From Moraxellaceae bacterium REDSEA-S32_B1 (GTDB lineage: Bacteria > Pseudomonadota > Gammaproteobacteria > Pseudomonadales > Moraxellaceae), in the NCBI GenBank assembly GCA_001626925.1, contig LUOR01000038.1:1-64000 (forward strand): 64,000 bases of DNA, read 5' to 3'. Positions within the stretch are counted from its first letter, which is position 1. Each line of letters starts with the position of its first letter. This document shows, piece after piece, positions 41,019 through 50,224 of the stretch. The notes below the pieces were generated by a model. It was not told where the DNA came from. It did not search any database and worked only from the letters and a program-made list of their open reading frames with translations. The position numbers and the translations under genes are program-made.

Positions 41019-42368
41019 ATGCCTGCCAAGTCCAAACTCTCCAAAATTATTTTTACGATTATTGCCATTTTTATCATCGCCTTACTGGCATGGTGGTTTT
41101 TAAAACCCAAAGAAGAACTGCCAAGCTATATCACATCCCAAGTCGAGCGTGGCGATATTGAAAATAGCGTGATCGCAACAGGTTTGCTCGAAGCAACCAA
41201 AATCGTCAGCGTCGGTGCGCAGGCATCTGGTCAGCTCAAGAAAATGTATGTCGAACTTGGCGACGAAGTCAAACAAGGGCAATTGATCGCACAGATCAAC
41301 TCAGTCACTCAAGAAAACGAAATCCAAACTGCACAGGCGAGTATCAAAAATCAACAGGCTCAACTGGCTGTTCGACAAGCGACTTTGGCACAGGTGCAAG
41401 CAGAATATAACCGTCAAAAGAATATGTATGCGCAAGATGCCACATCAAAAGCTGAACTTGAATCTGCATTGGCAAGCTATAAAACAGCTCAAGCGGAAAT
41501 CGTGGCACTCAATGCGCAGATTGAGCAATCTCGCTTGACTTTGGCGACAGCTCAAGAAGAGCTGGGTTATACTCGCATTGTTGCACCGATGGACGGCACA
41601 GTGGTTGCGATCGTGACCGAAGAAGGTCAAACGGTGAATGCTAATCAAAGTGCACCAACCATTGTCAAACTGGCAAAGCTTGACACCATGACCGTCAATG
41701 CAGAAATCTCTGAAGCTGACGTGATGAAAGTTGAAAAAGGACAATCAGTCTATTTCACCACACTCGGTGATAGTGAGAAAAAATATTACGCCACACTGCG
41801 TCAGATTGAGCCTGCACCTGAGTCAATCAGCAATGATTCTTCAAGCAGTTCAAGTTCTAGCTCAAGTGAAGCAATCTACTACAATGCACTGTTTGATGTC
41901 CCAAATGAAGATGGAAAATTGCGTATCAACATGACCGCACAGGTATCCATCATCATTGATCAAGCGAAAAATGTACTGACCATTCCATCGTCTGCACTAC
42001 AAACCAAATCAACAAATACAAAAGGTAGCAGTTCAAATAGCAATACAAACAACAATACAAGTGGTCAAAGTAATACTAAAGAACGTAATTCGACAAAAGA
42101 TACCAACGCACAACGCCCTGCTCGTCTTGAGCTTACCGATGCTGAGCAAGCCCTCATTGAGCAAGGCAAAGCGACTCGAGCAATGGTACGTGTCTTACAA
42201 GCTGACGGTACTGCAAAGCCAACCCCTGTATTGGTCGGACTGAATAACCGTGTCACCGCTCAAGTGCTCAAAGGCTTAAAAGAAGGCGATGAAGTGGTGA
42301 TCTCAGACAGCGCAGATACTTCGAATGACGCTGCAAAACGCAACAACCGTGGTCCAATGAGAATGTAA
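41019..42368 (+). CDS. macA: MacA-like periplasmic adaptor of an ABC exporter
   Basis: This membrane-fusion protein links the inner-membrane ABC transporter MacB to an outer-membrane channel. The 449-residue protein has an N-terminal membrane anchor (about 8-26), lipoyl halves (IVSVGAQASGQLKKMYVELGD; YTRIVAPMDGTVVAI) flanking a helical hairpin (about 105-185), and a beta-barrel domain. Two low-complexity insertions are seen: a run of about ten serines near residues 273-283 and an Asn/Ser/Thr-rich stretch near 330-360. macB follows after three bases. Confidence 0.92.
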   Translation: MPAKSKLSKIIFTIIAIFIIALLAWWFLKPKEELPSYITSQVERGDIENSVIATGLLEATKIVSVGAQASGQLKKMYVELGDEVKQGQLIAQINSVTQENEIQTAQASIKNQQAQLAVRQATLAQVQAEYNRQKNMYAQDATSKAELESALASYKTAQAEIVALNAQIEQSRLTLATAQEELGYTRIVAPMDGTVVAIVTEEGQTVNANQSAPTIVKLAKLDTMTVNAEISEADVMKVEKGQSVYFTTLGDSEKKYYATLRQIEPAPESISNDSSSSSSSSSSEAIYYNALFDVPNEDGKLRINMTAQVSIIIDQAKNVLTIPSSALQTKSTNTKGSSSNSNTNNNTSGQSNTKERNSTKDTNAQRPARLELTDAEQALIEQGKATRAMVRVLQADGTAKPTPVLVGLNNRVTAQVLKGLKEGDEVVISDSADTSNDAAKRNNRGPMRM

Positions 42369-42371
42369 TCC

Positions 42372-44360
42372 ATGAGTCAGAATCAACAACCTCTACTTGA
42401 GGTTAACAATCTGATCCGTGAATTTCCCGCAGGCGAAACCTCGGTACAGATTCTTAAAAGCATTGATCTAAAAATCTATGCAGGCGAATTGGTTGCGATC
42501 ATTGGTCAGTCAGGTTCAGGCAAATCTACCTTGATGAATATCTTAGGTTGCTTGGATAAGCCAACCTCAGGTAGCTATAAGGTCAATGGTCAAGAAACTG
42601 GTCAGCTTGAACCTGATCAATTGGCACAGTTACGTCGTGAATATTTTGGTTTTATTTTTCAGCGTTATCATCTACTTGGTGATTTGACGGCAACAGGTAA
42701 CGTCGAAGTGCCTGCGGTTTATTCTGGCGTGAATCCCACCGAACGCCACGAACGCTCATCAAAGATTCTCGGTGATCTTGGGCTCGGTGAACGTCTTGAT
42801 CATCGTCCTAGCCAATTATCTGGTGGTCAACAGCAACGTGTGTCGATCGCTCGTGCCTTGATGAATGGCGGTGATGTGATCCTCGCCGATGAACCAACAG
42901 GCGCATTGGATAAGAACAGTGGCTTCGAAGTGATGCGTATTTTGCGTGAGCTCAATGCCAAAGGTCACACCGTCATTTTAGTCACCCATGATATCAATGT
43001 TGCGAAAAACGCCACTCGGATTATCGAAATTAGTGACGGAAAAATTATTTCCGATCAACCGAATGAACCAACTTATCAAGACGATGAACAACCGATTACA
43101 GAACGTCAAACCTTAGTTCGTGAAAAGAAAAAGAAATCTTCTCCGCTACGTTCTTTTTTAGATCGTCTAGGTGAAGCTTTTCGCATGGCACTGATCGCCA
43201 TGAATGCGCATCGTATGCGTACATTCTTGACCATGCTTGGTATTATCATTGGTATTGCTTCGGTGGTATCCGTCGTTGCCCTCGGTAATGGCTCACAAAA
43301 GCAAATTTTAGAAAACATCAGCAGTTTGGGCACCAATACCATTACCGTCTATCAAGGTCGGGGATTCGGTGATAACTCTCGAACGGCATCCAATAAAACC
43401 CTCGTTCCCGATGATGCAACAGCACTGTCCGAACAACCCTATGTAGAAGCAGTGAGTCCGAGTGTCAATACCTCCGTGACTGCACGTTTTAAAGAAACTG
43501 AAGCTTCTGCAACGGTCAATGGCGTAGGTGCAAGCTATTTCGATGTCAAAGGTTTAACCTTTGCCAATGGTCAGGCATTTGATGAACGTAGTACCACGCA
43601 GATGAGCCAAGATGTGATCATTGATCAAAACACCAAAGATACATTCTTTAGTGATGGTACTGATCCGATTGGTCAAGTCGTCTTACTTGGTAGCGTACCA
43701 AGCCGTGTGATTGGCGTTTTAGACAAAGAAAAAAGTAGCTTTGGTAATAGTGATAGCTTGAATGTCTACCTACCGTATTCGACCGTACTCAGTCGCTTTA
43801 TGGGGCAATCCAATGTCCGTAGCATCATCGTCCGTGTCAAAGACGAATATTCCAGTGCTGCGGCGGAAAATGCCATCTTAAAATTGATCGTACAACGTCA
43901 CGGTGCAGAAGATGTCTTTACGCAGAACTCTGACAGTATCCGTGAAACCATTGAACAAACCACGCAAACTATGACGCTCCTCGTGTCGTCCATTGCCGTG
44001 ATCTCCTTGATCGTTGGCGGTATTGGCGTGATGAATATTATGCTGGTTTCGGTGACTGAACGTACTCAAGAGATCGGTGTACGCATGGCAGTTGGTGCAC
44101 GACAAGGCGATATTTTGCAGCAGTTCCTCATCGAAGCGATTTTGGTCTGTATCTTGGGTGGGATCTTGGGTGTCCTCATGGCGCTTGGCATTGGACAGAT
44201 CATTACTAAAATCGCAGGCGACTCATTCCAAATGGCATATTCAAGTACCTCAATGATCGCCGCCTTTGTCTGCTCAAGTATGATCGGGATTGTCTTTGGT
44301 TATCTCCCTGCAAAAAATGCCGCACAGCTTGACCCTGTCAATGCACTTGCTCGTGAATAA
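42372..44360 (+). CDS. macB: MacB-like ABC exporter (ATPase fused to permease)
   Basis: MacB is a mechanotransmission ABC protein that drives export of macrolides, peptides or lipids from the periplasm through MacA and a TolC-type channel. In the 662-residue protein, the ABC domain (about 1-235) shows Walker A GQSGSGKST, signature LSGGQQQRVSIARAL and Walker B VILADEPTGALD. A membrane helix near 285, a periplasmic MacB_PCD domain and three C-terminal helices (FtsX family) follow. It is in one operon with macA and an outer-membrane factor. The natural substrate is not predictable. Confidence 0.95.
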   Translation: MSQNQQPLLEVNNLIREFPAGETSVQILKSIDLKIYAGELVAIIGQSGSGKSTLMNILGCLDKPTSGSYKVNGQETGQLEPDQLAQLRREYFGFIFQRYHLLGDLTATGNVEVPAVYSGVNPTERHERSSKILGDLGLGERLDHRPSQLSGGQQQRVSIARALMNGGDVILADEPTGALDKNSGFEVMRILRELNAKGHTVILVTHDINVAKNATRIIEISDGKIISDQPNEPTYQDDEQPITERQTLVREKKKKSSPLRSFLDRLGEAFRMALIAMNAHRMRTFLTMLGIIIGIASVVSVVALGNGSQKQILENISSLGTNTITVYQGRGFGDNSRTASNKTLVPDDATALSEQPYVEAVSPSVNTSVTARFKETEASATVNGVGASYFDVKGLTFANGQAFDERSTTQMSQDVIIDQNTKDTFFSDGTDPIGQVVLLGSVPSRVIGVLDKEKSSFGNSDSLNVYLPYSTVLSRFMGQSNVRSIIVRVKDEYSSAAAENAILKLIVQRHGAEDVFTQNSDSIRETIEQTTQTMTLLVSSIAVISLIVGGIGVMNIMLVSVTERTQEIGVRMAVGARQGDILQQFLIEAILVCILGGILGVLMALGIGQIITKIAGDSFQMAYSSTSMIAAFVCSSMIGIVFGYLPAKNAAQLDPVNALARE

Positions 44361-44375
44361 ATAAGGTTGAATTCT

Positions 44376-45794
44376 ATGTTGAACACTTTCCAAATCAAAG
44401 CACTCCCAAAGCTTAGTGCATTGATCATTCTACCTATTTTATTTACTGGCTGTGTCGCAACAGTAAAAACGCCATATCAAGCACCGAATACCACTGTGCC
44501 GACAAGTTTTGCATATCAAAATACCTCCACTGGATTGAATGCTGAACAATGGTCTGACCAATGGTGGACGTTGTTTAATGATGCTCAGTTGAATGCCCTA
44601 GTGGATCAAGTGATTGCCAAAAACGCTGATCTTGCAGTCGCAGGTATTGCGCTCAAGCAAGCTCGTTTACAAGCTGATCTCACCGCAAATCAGCAAGGTC
44701 TACGTGTCGTCCGTTCAAGCGTGTCTACTGGACACAGTTTTGACTTAAACTCAGGCAATGACAGTGCCAATGGTCTATCGTTAAGTGGCAACGTCAGCTA
44801 TGAAATTGATCTATTCGGCAAGCTTGCCAATCAAACCCAAGCACAGCGTTGGGAAGCTCTAGCGACCGAGCAAGATTTACAATCGACTGCACAAAGTCTA
44901 ATTGCCACAACGTGCGATCTGTATTGGCAACTCGCATATTTAAATGAGCGTATGACCGCTGCCGAACAAAGTCTAGCGACCAGTAACAAACTATTTGATC
45001 TCGTCAAAGTACAATATCGTGCAGGTGCAGTATCAGGCATTGAGCTCACCGAAGCGGAGCAATCTATACAAAGTCAAAAAGCCACGCTCAGCCAACTACG
45101 CCAGCAAATCGTTGAGGCGAAAACTGCACTGGCTGTATTACTTCATCAGCCTGTGCAACAGCTCAACATCGACATTCCTAAAAAGCTACCGCAGTCCAGT
45201 TTGCCAAATATTGATGCAGGGCTTCCTGCAACATTGATCGCACGTCGTCCTGACTTACAAGCCGCAGAGCTTCGCCTACGCAAAACTCTTGCAACTAAAG
45301 ATGCGACTAAAGCGAGCTATTATCCGTCGATTAGTCTGACTGGCTCGCTTGGTACAAGTAGCACTTCTCTGACAGAGCTTTTGCAAAATCCTGTGTTAGC
45401 ACTGGGTGCAAGTTTAAGTTTGCCATTTTTGCAATATAACGATATGAAAAAAGACATTGCAATCAGCGAACTGGACTATGAGTCTGCGATCATTAGCTAC
45501 CGTCAGACTTTGTATCAAGCTTTTGCTGATGTAGAAAATGCACTCTCAGGTCGTATCGAAGCCAATGCCCAACTTAGCGATCAACAGAAAAATTTAGAAC
45601 TTGCACAAAAAAGTGCTCGCCTGAATGAAGTCCGTTATCGCAATGGTGCAATTGCCTTGAAGAATGTCTTAGATGCACAAGAGTCTGTCCGTAGTGCAGA
45701 AGTATCTTTGGCGCAAACGCGCTACAATCAATACACGACCTATGTGACATTGATGCAAGCTTTAGGTGGTTCACCGATACAGAAATTTCCGTGA
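44376..45794 (+). CDS. TolC/NodT-family outer-membrane efflux lipoprotein
   Basis: This is the outer-membrane channel of the MacAB-type exporter. The 472-residue protein has a lipoprotein signal ending in LPILFTGC, then the OEP domain repeats typical of NodT/OprM channels (WWTLFNDAQLNALVDQV near the start; LIARRPDLQAAELRLR in the middle). The ATG at 44376 has AAGG upstream; an in-frame TTG three codons earlier is unlikely. It lies 15 bases after macB and ends the operon. Confidence 0.92.
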   Translation: MLNTFQIKALPKLSALIILPILFTGCVATVKTPYQAPNTTVPTSFAYQNTSTGLNAEQWSDQWWTLFNDAQLNALVDQVIAKNADLAVAGIALKQARLQADLTANQQGLRVVRSSVSTGHSFDLNSGNDSANGLSLSGNVSYEIDLFGKLANQTQAQRWEALATEQDLQSTAQSLIATTCDLYWQLAYLNERMTAAEQSLATSNKLFDLVKVQYRAGAVSGIELTEAEQSIQSQKATLSQLRQQIVEAKTALAVLLHQPVQQLNIDIPKKLPQSSLPNIDAGLPATLIARRPDLQAAELRLRKTLATKDATKASYYPSISLTGSLGTSSTSLTELLQNPVLALGASLSLPFLQYNDMKKDIAISELDYESAIISYRQTLYQAFADVENALSGRIEANAQLSDQQKNLELAQKSARLNEVRYRNGAIALKNVLDAQESVRSAEVSLAQTRYNQYTTYVTLMQALGGSPIQKFP

Positions 45795-45808
45795 TACTTA
45801 ATCAGTGA

Positions 45809-46102
45809 TCAAGTAAATAACCAAGTATAATAACCCCATAGCATCAAAGGAAAAGATACTATAGGGTGAAACAACCATTTCCATAACCAAAATCTTGGAA
45901 TAAATCCCACACCGTAGATAAACCCACCTGATATACCGATCATGATCAACATAATGGCACTATGACTATAGTGCCCTTGATCATCAAGCATTAATGCAGG
46001 ATGAAGTAACAACATTGCAGCCAATGGCATGGCTAACAGAAAAGAAATAATGGTGAGCAACCTTTGTCCTGGTTTTTTTTGCTCAGTAGCCACTTCACCC
46101 AT
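45809..46102 (-). CDS. ybgE: YbgE-like cyd operon membrane protein
   Basis: This is a small inner-membrane protein of unknown role associated with cytochrome bd. The 97-residue product has three predicted helices (about 14-35, 46-66 and 75-95), with basic and aromatic loops such as FIPRFWLWKWLFHP. The family assignment rests mainly on position, directly after cydX, and on size and topology. It begins five bases after the cydX stop. Confidence 0.7.
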   Translation of the reverse strand: MGEVATEQKKPGQRLLTIISFLLAMPLAAMLLLHPALMLDDQGHYSHSAIMLIMIGISGGFIYGVGFIPRFWLWKWLFHPIVSFPLMLWGYYTWLFT

Positions 46103-46107
46103 ATCTA

Positions 46108-46209
46108 TTACTCTTCGTCAAGATCTTGATTATTTTCCATATACAGCGCCGCAAGCACACCTGCAAAACACGCCATTAACACACCTAAAATCCATGCAAA
46201 ATACCACAT
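46108..46209 (-). CDS. cydX: Cytochrome bd accessory subunit CydX
   Basis: CydX is a single-helix subunit that stabilises the haem site of cytochrome bd. The 33-residue product begins MWYFAWILGVLMACFAGVLA and ends in an acidic NNQDLDEE, matching the CydX/YbgT pattern of MWYF-WILG and a charged tail. It lies between cydB and the YbgE-like gene. GGAGC precedes the ATG at 46209. It is short enough to be missed by ordinary gene finders. Confidence 0.93.
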   Translation of the reverse strand: MWYFAWILGVLMACFAGVLAALYMENNQDLDEE

Positions 46210-46233
46210 AATTTTATGCTCCGTGATGACTGA

Positions 46234-47379
46234 TTAATATAAACTATGCGAGTTTGCTTCGATATGTTGATTGGTAATTTTGCCCCACATTTTGTAGTAT
46301 GACCACAAGGTGTAGCACAAAATAATCGGTACAAAAATACACGCCGCCACAAACATCACGCCCAAAGTCATATGGCTAGACACCGCATCCCACATCGTGA
46401 GGCTTGATGCTGGGTTCAAACTAGATGGCAATAGAAATGGGAATAAAGCAAAGCCAGCGGTCAAAATCGTACCAACAATTGCCAAACTTGAGCCAATGAA
46501 ACTCAGCGCCGCTTTATTGGCTTTTGCAGCAATAATCAACAGCAAACCACCAAATACCCCGACAATCGGTGCCAACATCGTGATTGGATAAGCCGTATAA
46601 TTATTTAACCAACCATGGTTGGCATTGGTCACCACTTCTTTTGCTAAAGGATTCAACGCACTATTCACATCAACAGGCTGTGCATAGCTGTAGCCTTCGA
46701 TTCCACCAAGATACAACCAAGTGCCTGCCAAAATAAATGCAAACAAATACACTACACCACTGAGCAAGGCTGATTTTTGTGAACGCTGATGTAATGCGCC
46801 ATCGGTACGCATCATTAACCACGTACTACCATGCGCACATAGCATACTTAAACTCACCACACCCGCGAGTAAGGCAAACGGGTTGAGTAATGCAAAGAAG
46901 CTGCCTGTATATTGTGAACGCAAAGTACTATCCATCTCAAATGGTAAGCCTAAAAACAAGTTGCCAAACGCTACACCAAAAACCAATGCAGGTACTGCAC
47001 CACCAATACACAACGCCCAATCCCAAGCATTACGCCATTTGGTGTTTTCAAGTTTAGAGCGATAATCAAAACCCACAGGTCGTAAAAACAACGCAAATAA
47101 AACCAATAATAACGCCCAATACAGCCCTGAGAATGCTACAGCATAGACCATTGGCCATGCTGCAAATAACGCCCCTCCGGCAGTAATAAACCAAACCTGA
47201 TTACCATCCCAATGCGGCGCAATGGTATTGATCGCAGCACGACGTTCTTGGTCATTTTTGGCGACAAATGGCATTACCGCCATAGAACCCATATCAAAGC
47301 CGTCGGTAAGTGCGAACCCAATGAGCAACACGCCAACTAAGACCCACCAAATGATTTTTAAGATTTCATATTCAATCAT
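46234..47379 (-). CDS. cydB: Cytochrome bd ubiquinol oxidase subunit II
   Basis: CydB is the second large subunit of the bd-type quinol oxidase, which reduces oxygen to water with high affinity. The 381-residue protein begins [30 protein letters not shown], the standard CydB start, and has eight to nine membrane helices. The ATG overlaps the cydA stop by four bases (ATGA), so the two are translationally coupled. Confidence 0.96.
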   Translation of the reverse strand: MIEYEILKIIWWVLVGVLLIGFALTDGFDMGSMAVMPFVAKNDQERRAAINTIAPHWDGNQVWFITAGGALFAAWPMVYAVAFSGLYWALLLVLFALFLRPVGFDYRSKLENTKWRNAWDWALCIGGAVPALVFGVAFGNLFLGLPFEMDSTLRSQYTGSFFALLNPFALLAGVVSLSMLCAHGSTWLMMRTDGALHQRSQKSALLSGVVYLFAFILAGTWLYLGGIEGYSYAQPVDVNSALNPLAKEVVTNANHGWLNNYTAYPITMLAPIVGVFGGLLLIIAAKANKAALSFIGSSLAIVGTILTAGFALFPFLLPSSLNPASSLTMWDAVSSHMTLGVMFVAACIFVPIILCYTLWSYYKMWGKITNQHIEANSHSLY

Positions 47380-48959
47380 GACTGAGCCTCCTGTGCTTTC
47401 GCTTGTGCTTCGAGTTTTTCGAAGTGATAACGACCAGTATGCAAAGAACTCGGTCCAAGTTTGGCAAACTTAATCATCAAATACATTTCAATAATCAATA
47501 GCACCGTATAGAACGCCGCCAATGCCAAAATAGAACCCCACACATCTCCAGTGCTTACACTCGATGCAGAAAGGTGCGTCGGTAAAATTTCACCAATTGA
47601 CCATGGTTGCCGTCCATGCTCGGCGACATACCAGCCTGTCTGAGCTGCAATCCACGGTAACGGTAATGCCAAAAGTGCAAACTTTAATAACCATTTTTTT
47701 TGATCCGCATTACGACGAAATACTGCCCAAGTAGACACAGCAAATAGCAATAACATCAAAAAGCCAGACGCCACCATTGCACGAAAAGACCAAAACAAAC
47801 TTGGGACATGAGGAATCGTATCTTTCACAGCAGATTGAATATGTGTTTCAGTCGCATCCGTCACATTCGGCGCATATTTTTTCAGCAATAATCCATAACC
47901 AAGGTCTTTTTGATTTTGCGCAAATGACGCCATTAACTCAGGTGAACGATCACCTGCACGCAGTTGCTCAAGCTCTGCATATGCAGTCATACCATTACGA
48001 ATACGTACCTCGTGTTGCGCCATCAAATCCTTAATCCCAATTACTTGCTCAGTAGTCGAACGGGTTGCAATCAAGCCGAGCGCATAGGGAATTTTTACTG
48101 CATAATCGGTGCGCATTTCTTCCTGATTAGGAATACCAAACAAAGTAAAACTTGCCGGCGCAGGATGAGTATCCCACTCTGCCTCGATAGCTGCCAATTT
48201 GGTTTTTTGCACATCACCTAGCTCATAACCTGACTCATCACCAAGTAAAATCACCGACAAGGTTGATGCCAAGCCAAAAATCGCCGCAATCGCAAATGAA
48301 CGACGGGCAAAAGGTAAATCGCGCTTTTTCAGCATATAATAACTTGAAATTGCCAAGACGAAGATTGCACCAGTAACATAACCCGCAGATACGGTATGTA
48401 CGAATTTTACTTGTGCTACTGGATTGAAAATTAAAGCACCAAAATCAACCAACTCCATGCGCATGGTTTCGAAGTTGAACGCCGCGCCGACTGGATTTTG
48501 CATCCAACCATTGGCAATCAAAATCCACAGTGCAGACATATTTGAGCCGATTGCCACCAGCCAAGTCACTGCCAAATGTTGAAACTTGGTCAAACGATCC
48601 CAGCCAAAAAAGAACAAACCAATGAAGGTCGATTCCAAGAAAAATGCCATCAAACCTTCAATTGCTAAGGGTGCACCAAAAATATCACCGACATAATGTG
48701 AGTAATATGCCCAGTTGGTACCAAACTGGAATTCCATGGTCAGACCTGTAGTCACACCCAGTGCAAAGTTAATCCCAAATAATTTTCCCCAGAATTTGGT
48801 CATGTCCTTATAAATTTCTTTGCCCGAAACGACATAGGTCGTCTCCATAATGGCCAAAATAAATGCCAACCCCAGTGTTAATGGCACAAATAAAAAATGA
48901 TACATGGCGGTCATGGCAAACTGAAACCGCGATAAATCAACTACTGTTTCTGAGATCAT
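47376..48959 (-). CDS. cydA: Cytochrome bd ubiquinol oxidase subunit I
   Basis: CydA carries haems b558, b595 and d and the quinol site. The 527-residue protein has the haem-ligand histidine near residue 19 in [19 protein letters not shown]. It also shows the [21 protein letters not shown] segment and the conserved GRQPW of the quinol region ([16 protein letters not shown]). Length is typical. It overlaps cydP upstream and cydB downstream by four bases each, so cydP-cydA-cydB-cydX-ybgE is one operon. Confidence 0.97.
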   Translation of the reverse strand: MISETVVDLSRFQFAMTAMYHFLFVPLTLGLAFILAIMETTYVVSGKEIYKDMTKFWGKLFGINFALGVTTGLTMEFQFGTNWAYYSHYVGDIFGAPLAIEGLMAFFLESTFIGLFFFGWDRLTKFQHLAVTWLVAIGSNMSALWILIANGWMQNPVGAAFNFETMRMELVDFGALIFNPVAQVKFVHTVSAGYVTGAIFVLAISSYYMLKKRDLPFARRSFAIAAIFGLASTLSVILLGDESGYELGDVQKTKLAAIEAEWDTHPAPASFTLFGIPNQEEMRTDYAVKIPYALGLIATRSTTEQVIGIKDLMAQHEVRIRNGMTAYAELEQLRAGDRSPELMASFAQNQKDLGYGLLLKKYAPNVTDATETHIQSAVKDTIPHVPSLFWSFRAMVASGFLMLLLFAVSTWAVFRRNADQKKWLLKFALLALPLPWIAAQTGWYVAEHGRQPWSIGEILPTHLSASSVSTGDVWGSILALAAFYTVLLIIEMYLMIKFAKLGPSSLHTGRYHFEKLEAQAKAQEAQS

Positions 48960-49141
48960 CGAGATGACTCCTGTTGTGCAGGGGATGACCCTGCGATATG
49001 CGTTGCAACTTGGCTATCTATACCTTTGGGAATGGTCGGTGCTTCAAACCAAATTGATTTAATCAGCATCAGAAAAAAGACTTTTACGACCAAAATGATG
49101 CCAATCTCTCGCACCAATTTTTGGTTGTTCTTTAGTTGCAT
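48956..49141 (-). CDS. cydP: Cytochrome oxidase putative small subunit CydP
   Basis: This is a single-helix protein thought to associate with cytochrome bd in several proteobacteria. The 61-residue product has a basic N-terminus, one helix ([21 protein letters not shown]), and a short polar tail. The ATG at 49141 is chosen; an in-frame GTG at 49150 is the alternative. Its stop overlaps the cydA start by four bases. The function is inferred from family and position. Confidence 0.82.
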   Translation of the reverse strand: MQLKNNQKLVREIGIILVVKVFFLMLIKSIWFEAPTIPKGIDSQVATHIAGSSPAQQESSR

Positions 49142-49444
49142 ATCTTTCACAAGAAACCCATAAAAAAACTATGCTTTTGACATTATAAACACAGTGCTTA
49201 CAATTTGACACACTCATTTTTTATGCCAAGTATTCTGATCAAAACACTTGGATTTAGAGTGATAAAGGCAATTTTTTTAATATAATTACTTGTTTTTGCT
49301 ACTTATATTATTAATTCATATGCTTATTAATTTTTAATATAAATCGATTTTAGTGATCATTTTTTGTGTTTAATTTATAAAATCAATTGACCAAACTGAC
49401 ATATTGGTTTGATTCCCCGCCGAAAATTACACTTAAACTCCTGC
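49142..49444. other. Intergenic region upstream of cydP
   Basis: About 300 very AT-rich bases between the cyd operon and the corA-like pseudogene. The cyd promoter (49182-49210) lies at its left end. No frame, repeat or clear regulator site could be identified in the rest. I looked for an FNR- or ArcA-type site and saw none I could support. Confidence 0.5.
49182..49210 (-). promoter_or_regulatory. Predicted promoter of the cyd operon
   Basis: On the minus strand TGTCAA, a 17-base spacer and a perfect TATAAT lie 41 bases or more upstream of cydP. The -10 is consensus; the -35 is weak, as would suit a regulated promoter. Confidence 0.5.
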
Positions 49445-50045
49445 TTATCTTTTCACCACTTTTTCCACTTCTCTGATGGTTTGCTTAATCGGCTCGTAGC
49501 CCAAAAGCCATGTCAGATTGATCGAACGCTGACGATGTTGATCTGCCAAAAGATCAATCACACTCTTTTCCCCACGCCCCACTAAATGCTGACGATAGAA
49601 GTAATACAACAATGCCACTGTGATGATGATCATCACTGCCATCATCATCCAAAAGCCTTGTGGCGACTTTGACCCAGGCAAAACTTCAAAGTTCATGCCA
49701 TATATACCTGTCAGCAAGGTCAACGGTGCAAACACTGCAGTAATAATGGCGAGGATGCGCATGTTCTCGTTGGTTTGATTGGCAATCGCATTAAAATGAA
49801 TATCAATCGCCGACTAGATCAAAGACACAGGGATGCTCGATATTGAGAATATTTTGTAGGTGAAACTCATTAATACAAATATCGGTCTGCGCATGTACTT
49901 GTTGTCGCCATTGTTTTTTTTGATGAATGACTTCACTGCGTAGACAGTCCCCCCATTTAAATAAAAGCTCATGCTCAGCACAACTTTGCGCTGCCAAAAT
50001 CACGCTGTGTTCCGTGGCATGATGATAAAAATAATAGGTTTGCAT
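49445..50045 (-). pseudogene. CorA-family divalent cation transporter, internally deleted
   Basis: This is the remains of a CorA-type magnesium or cobalt channel. The N-terminal piece (ATG at 50045, 80 residues, ending LNIEHPCVFDLVGD) is in a different frame from the C-terminal piece. The latter reads AIDIHFNAIANQTNENMRIL, then the hallmark YGMNF pore motif and two membrane helices. At the junction near 49803 the N-terminal frame hits a stop. Intact CorA proteins are over 300 residues; only about 200 are present, so roughly 110-130 central residues are missing. Confidence 0.85.
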
Positions 50046-50149
50046 GGATTCTCTAATTTTAAAAATGGGTTCAAACAGAAGAAATATCAAAGTTAGTGCA
50101 TTTAATCAGCATAGATAGACTAACTCAACTTCACATCAATGTTCCCTAT

Positions 50150-50176
50150 AAAAAAATCCTCACCGAAGTGAGGACT
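50150..50176 (-). terminator. Rho-independent terminator after pnp
   Basis: GTCCTCAC and GTGAGGAT pair around a TTCG tetraloop, followed on the minus strand by TTTTTTATA. Confidence 0.9.
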
Positions 50177-50224
50177 TTCTGTTAAGCAAATTTGCTCAAT
50201 TTAAAATAATTGAATACTGAGCAA

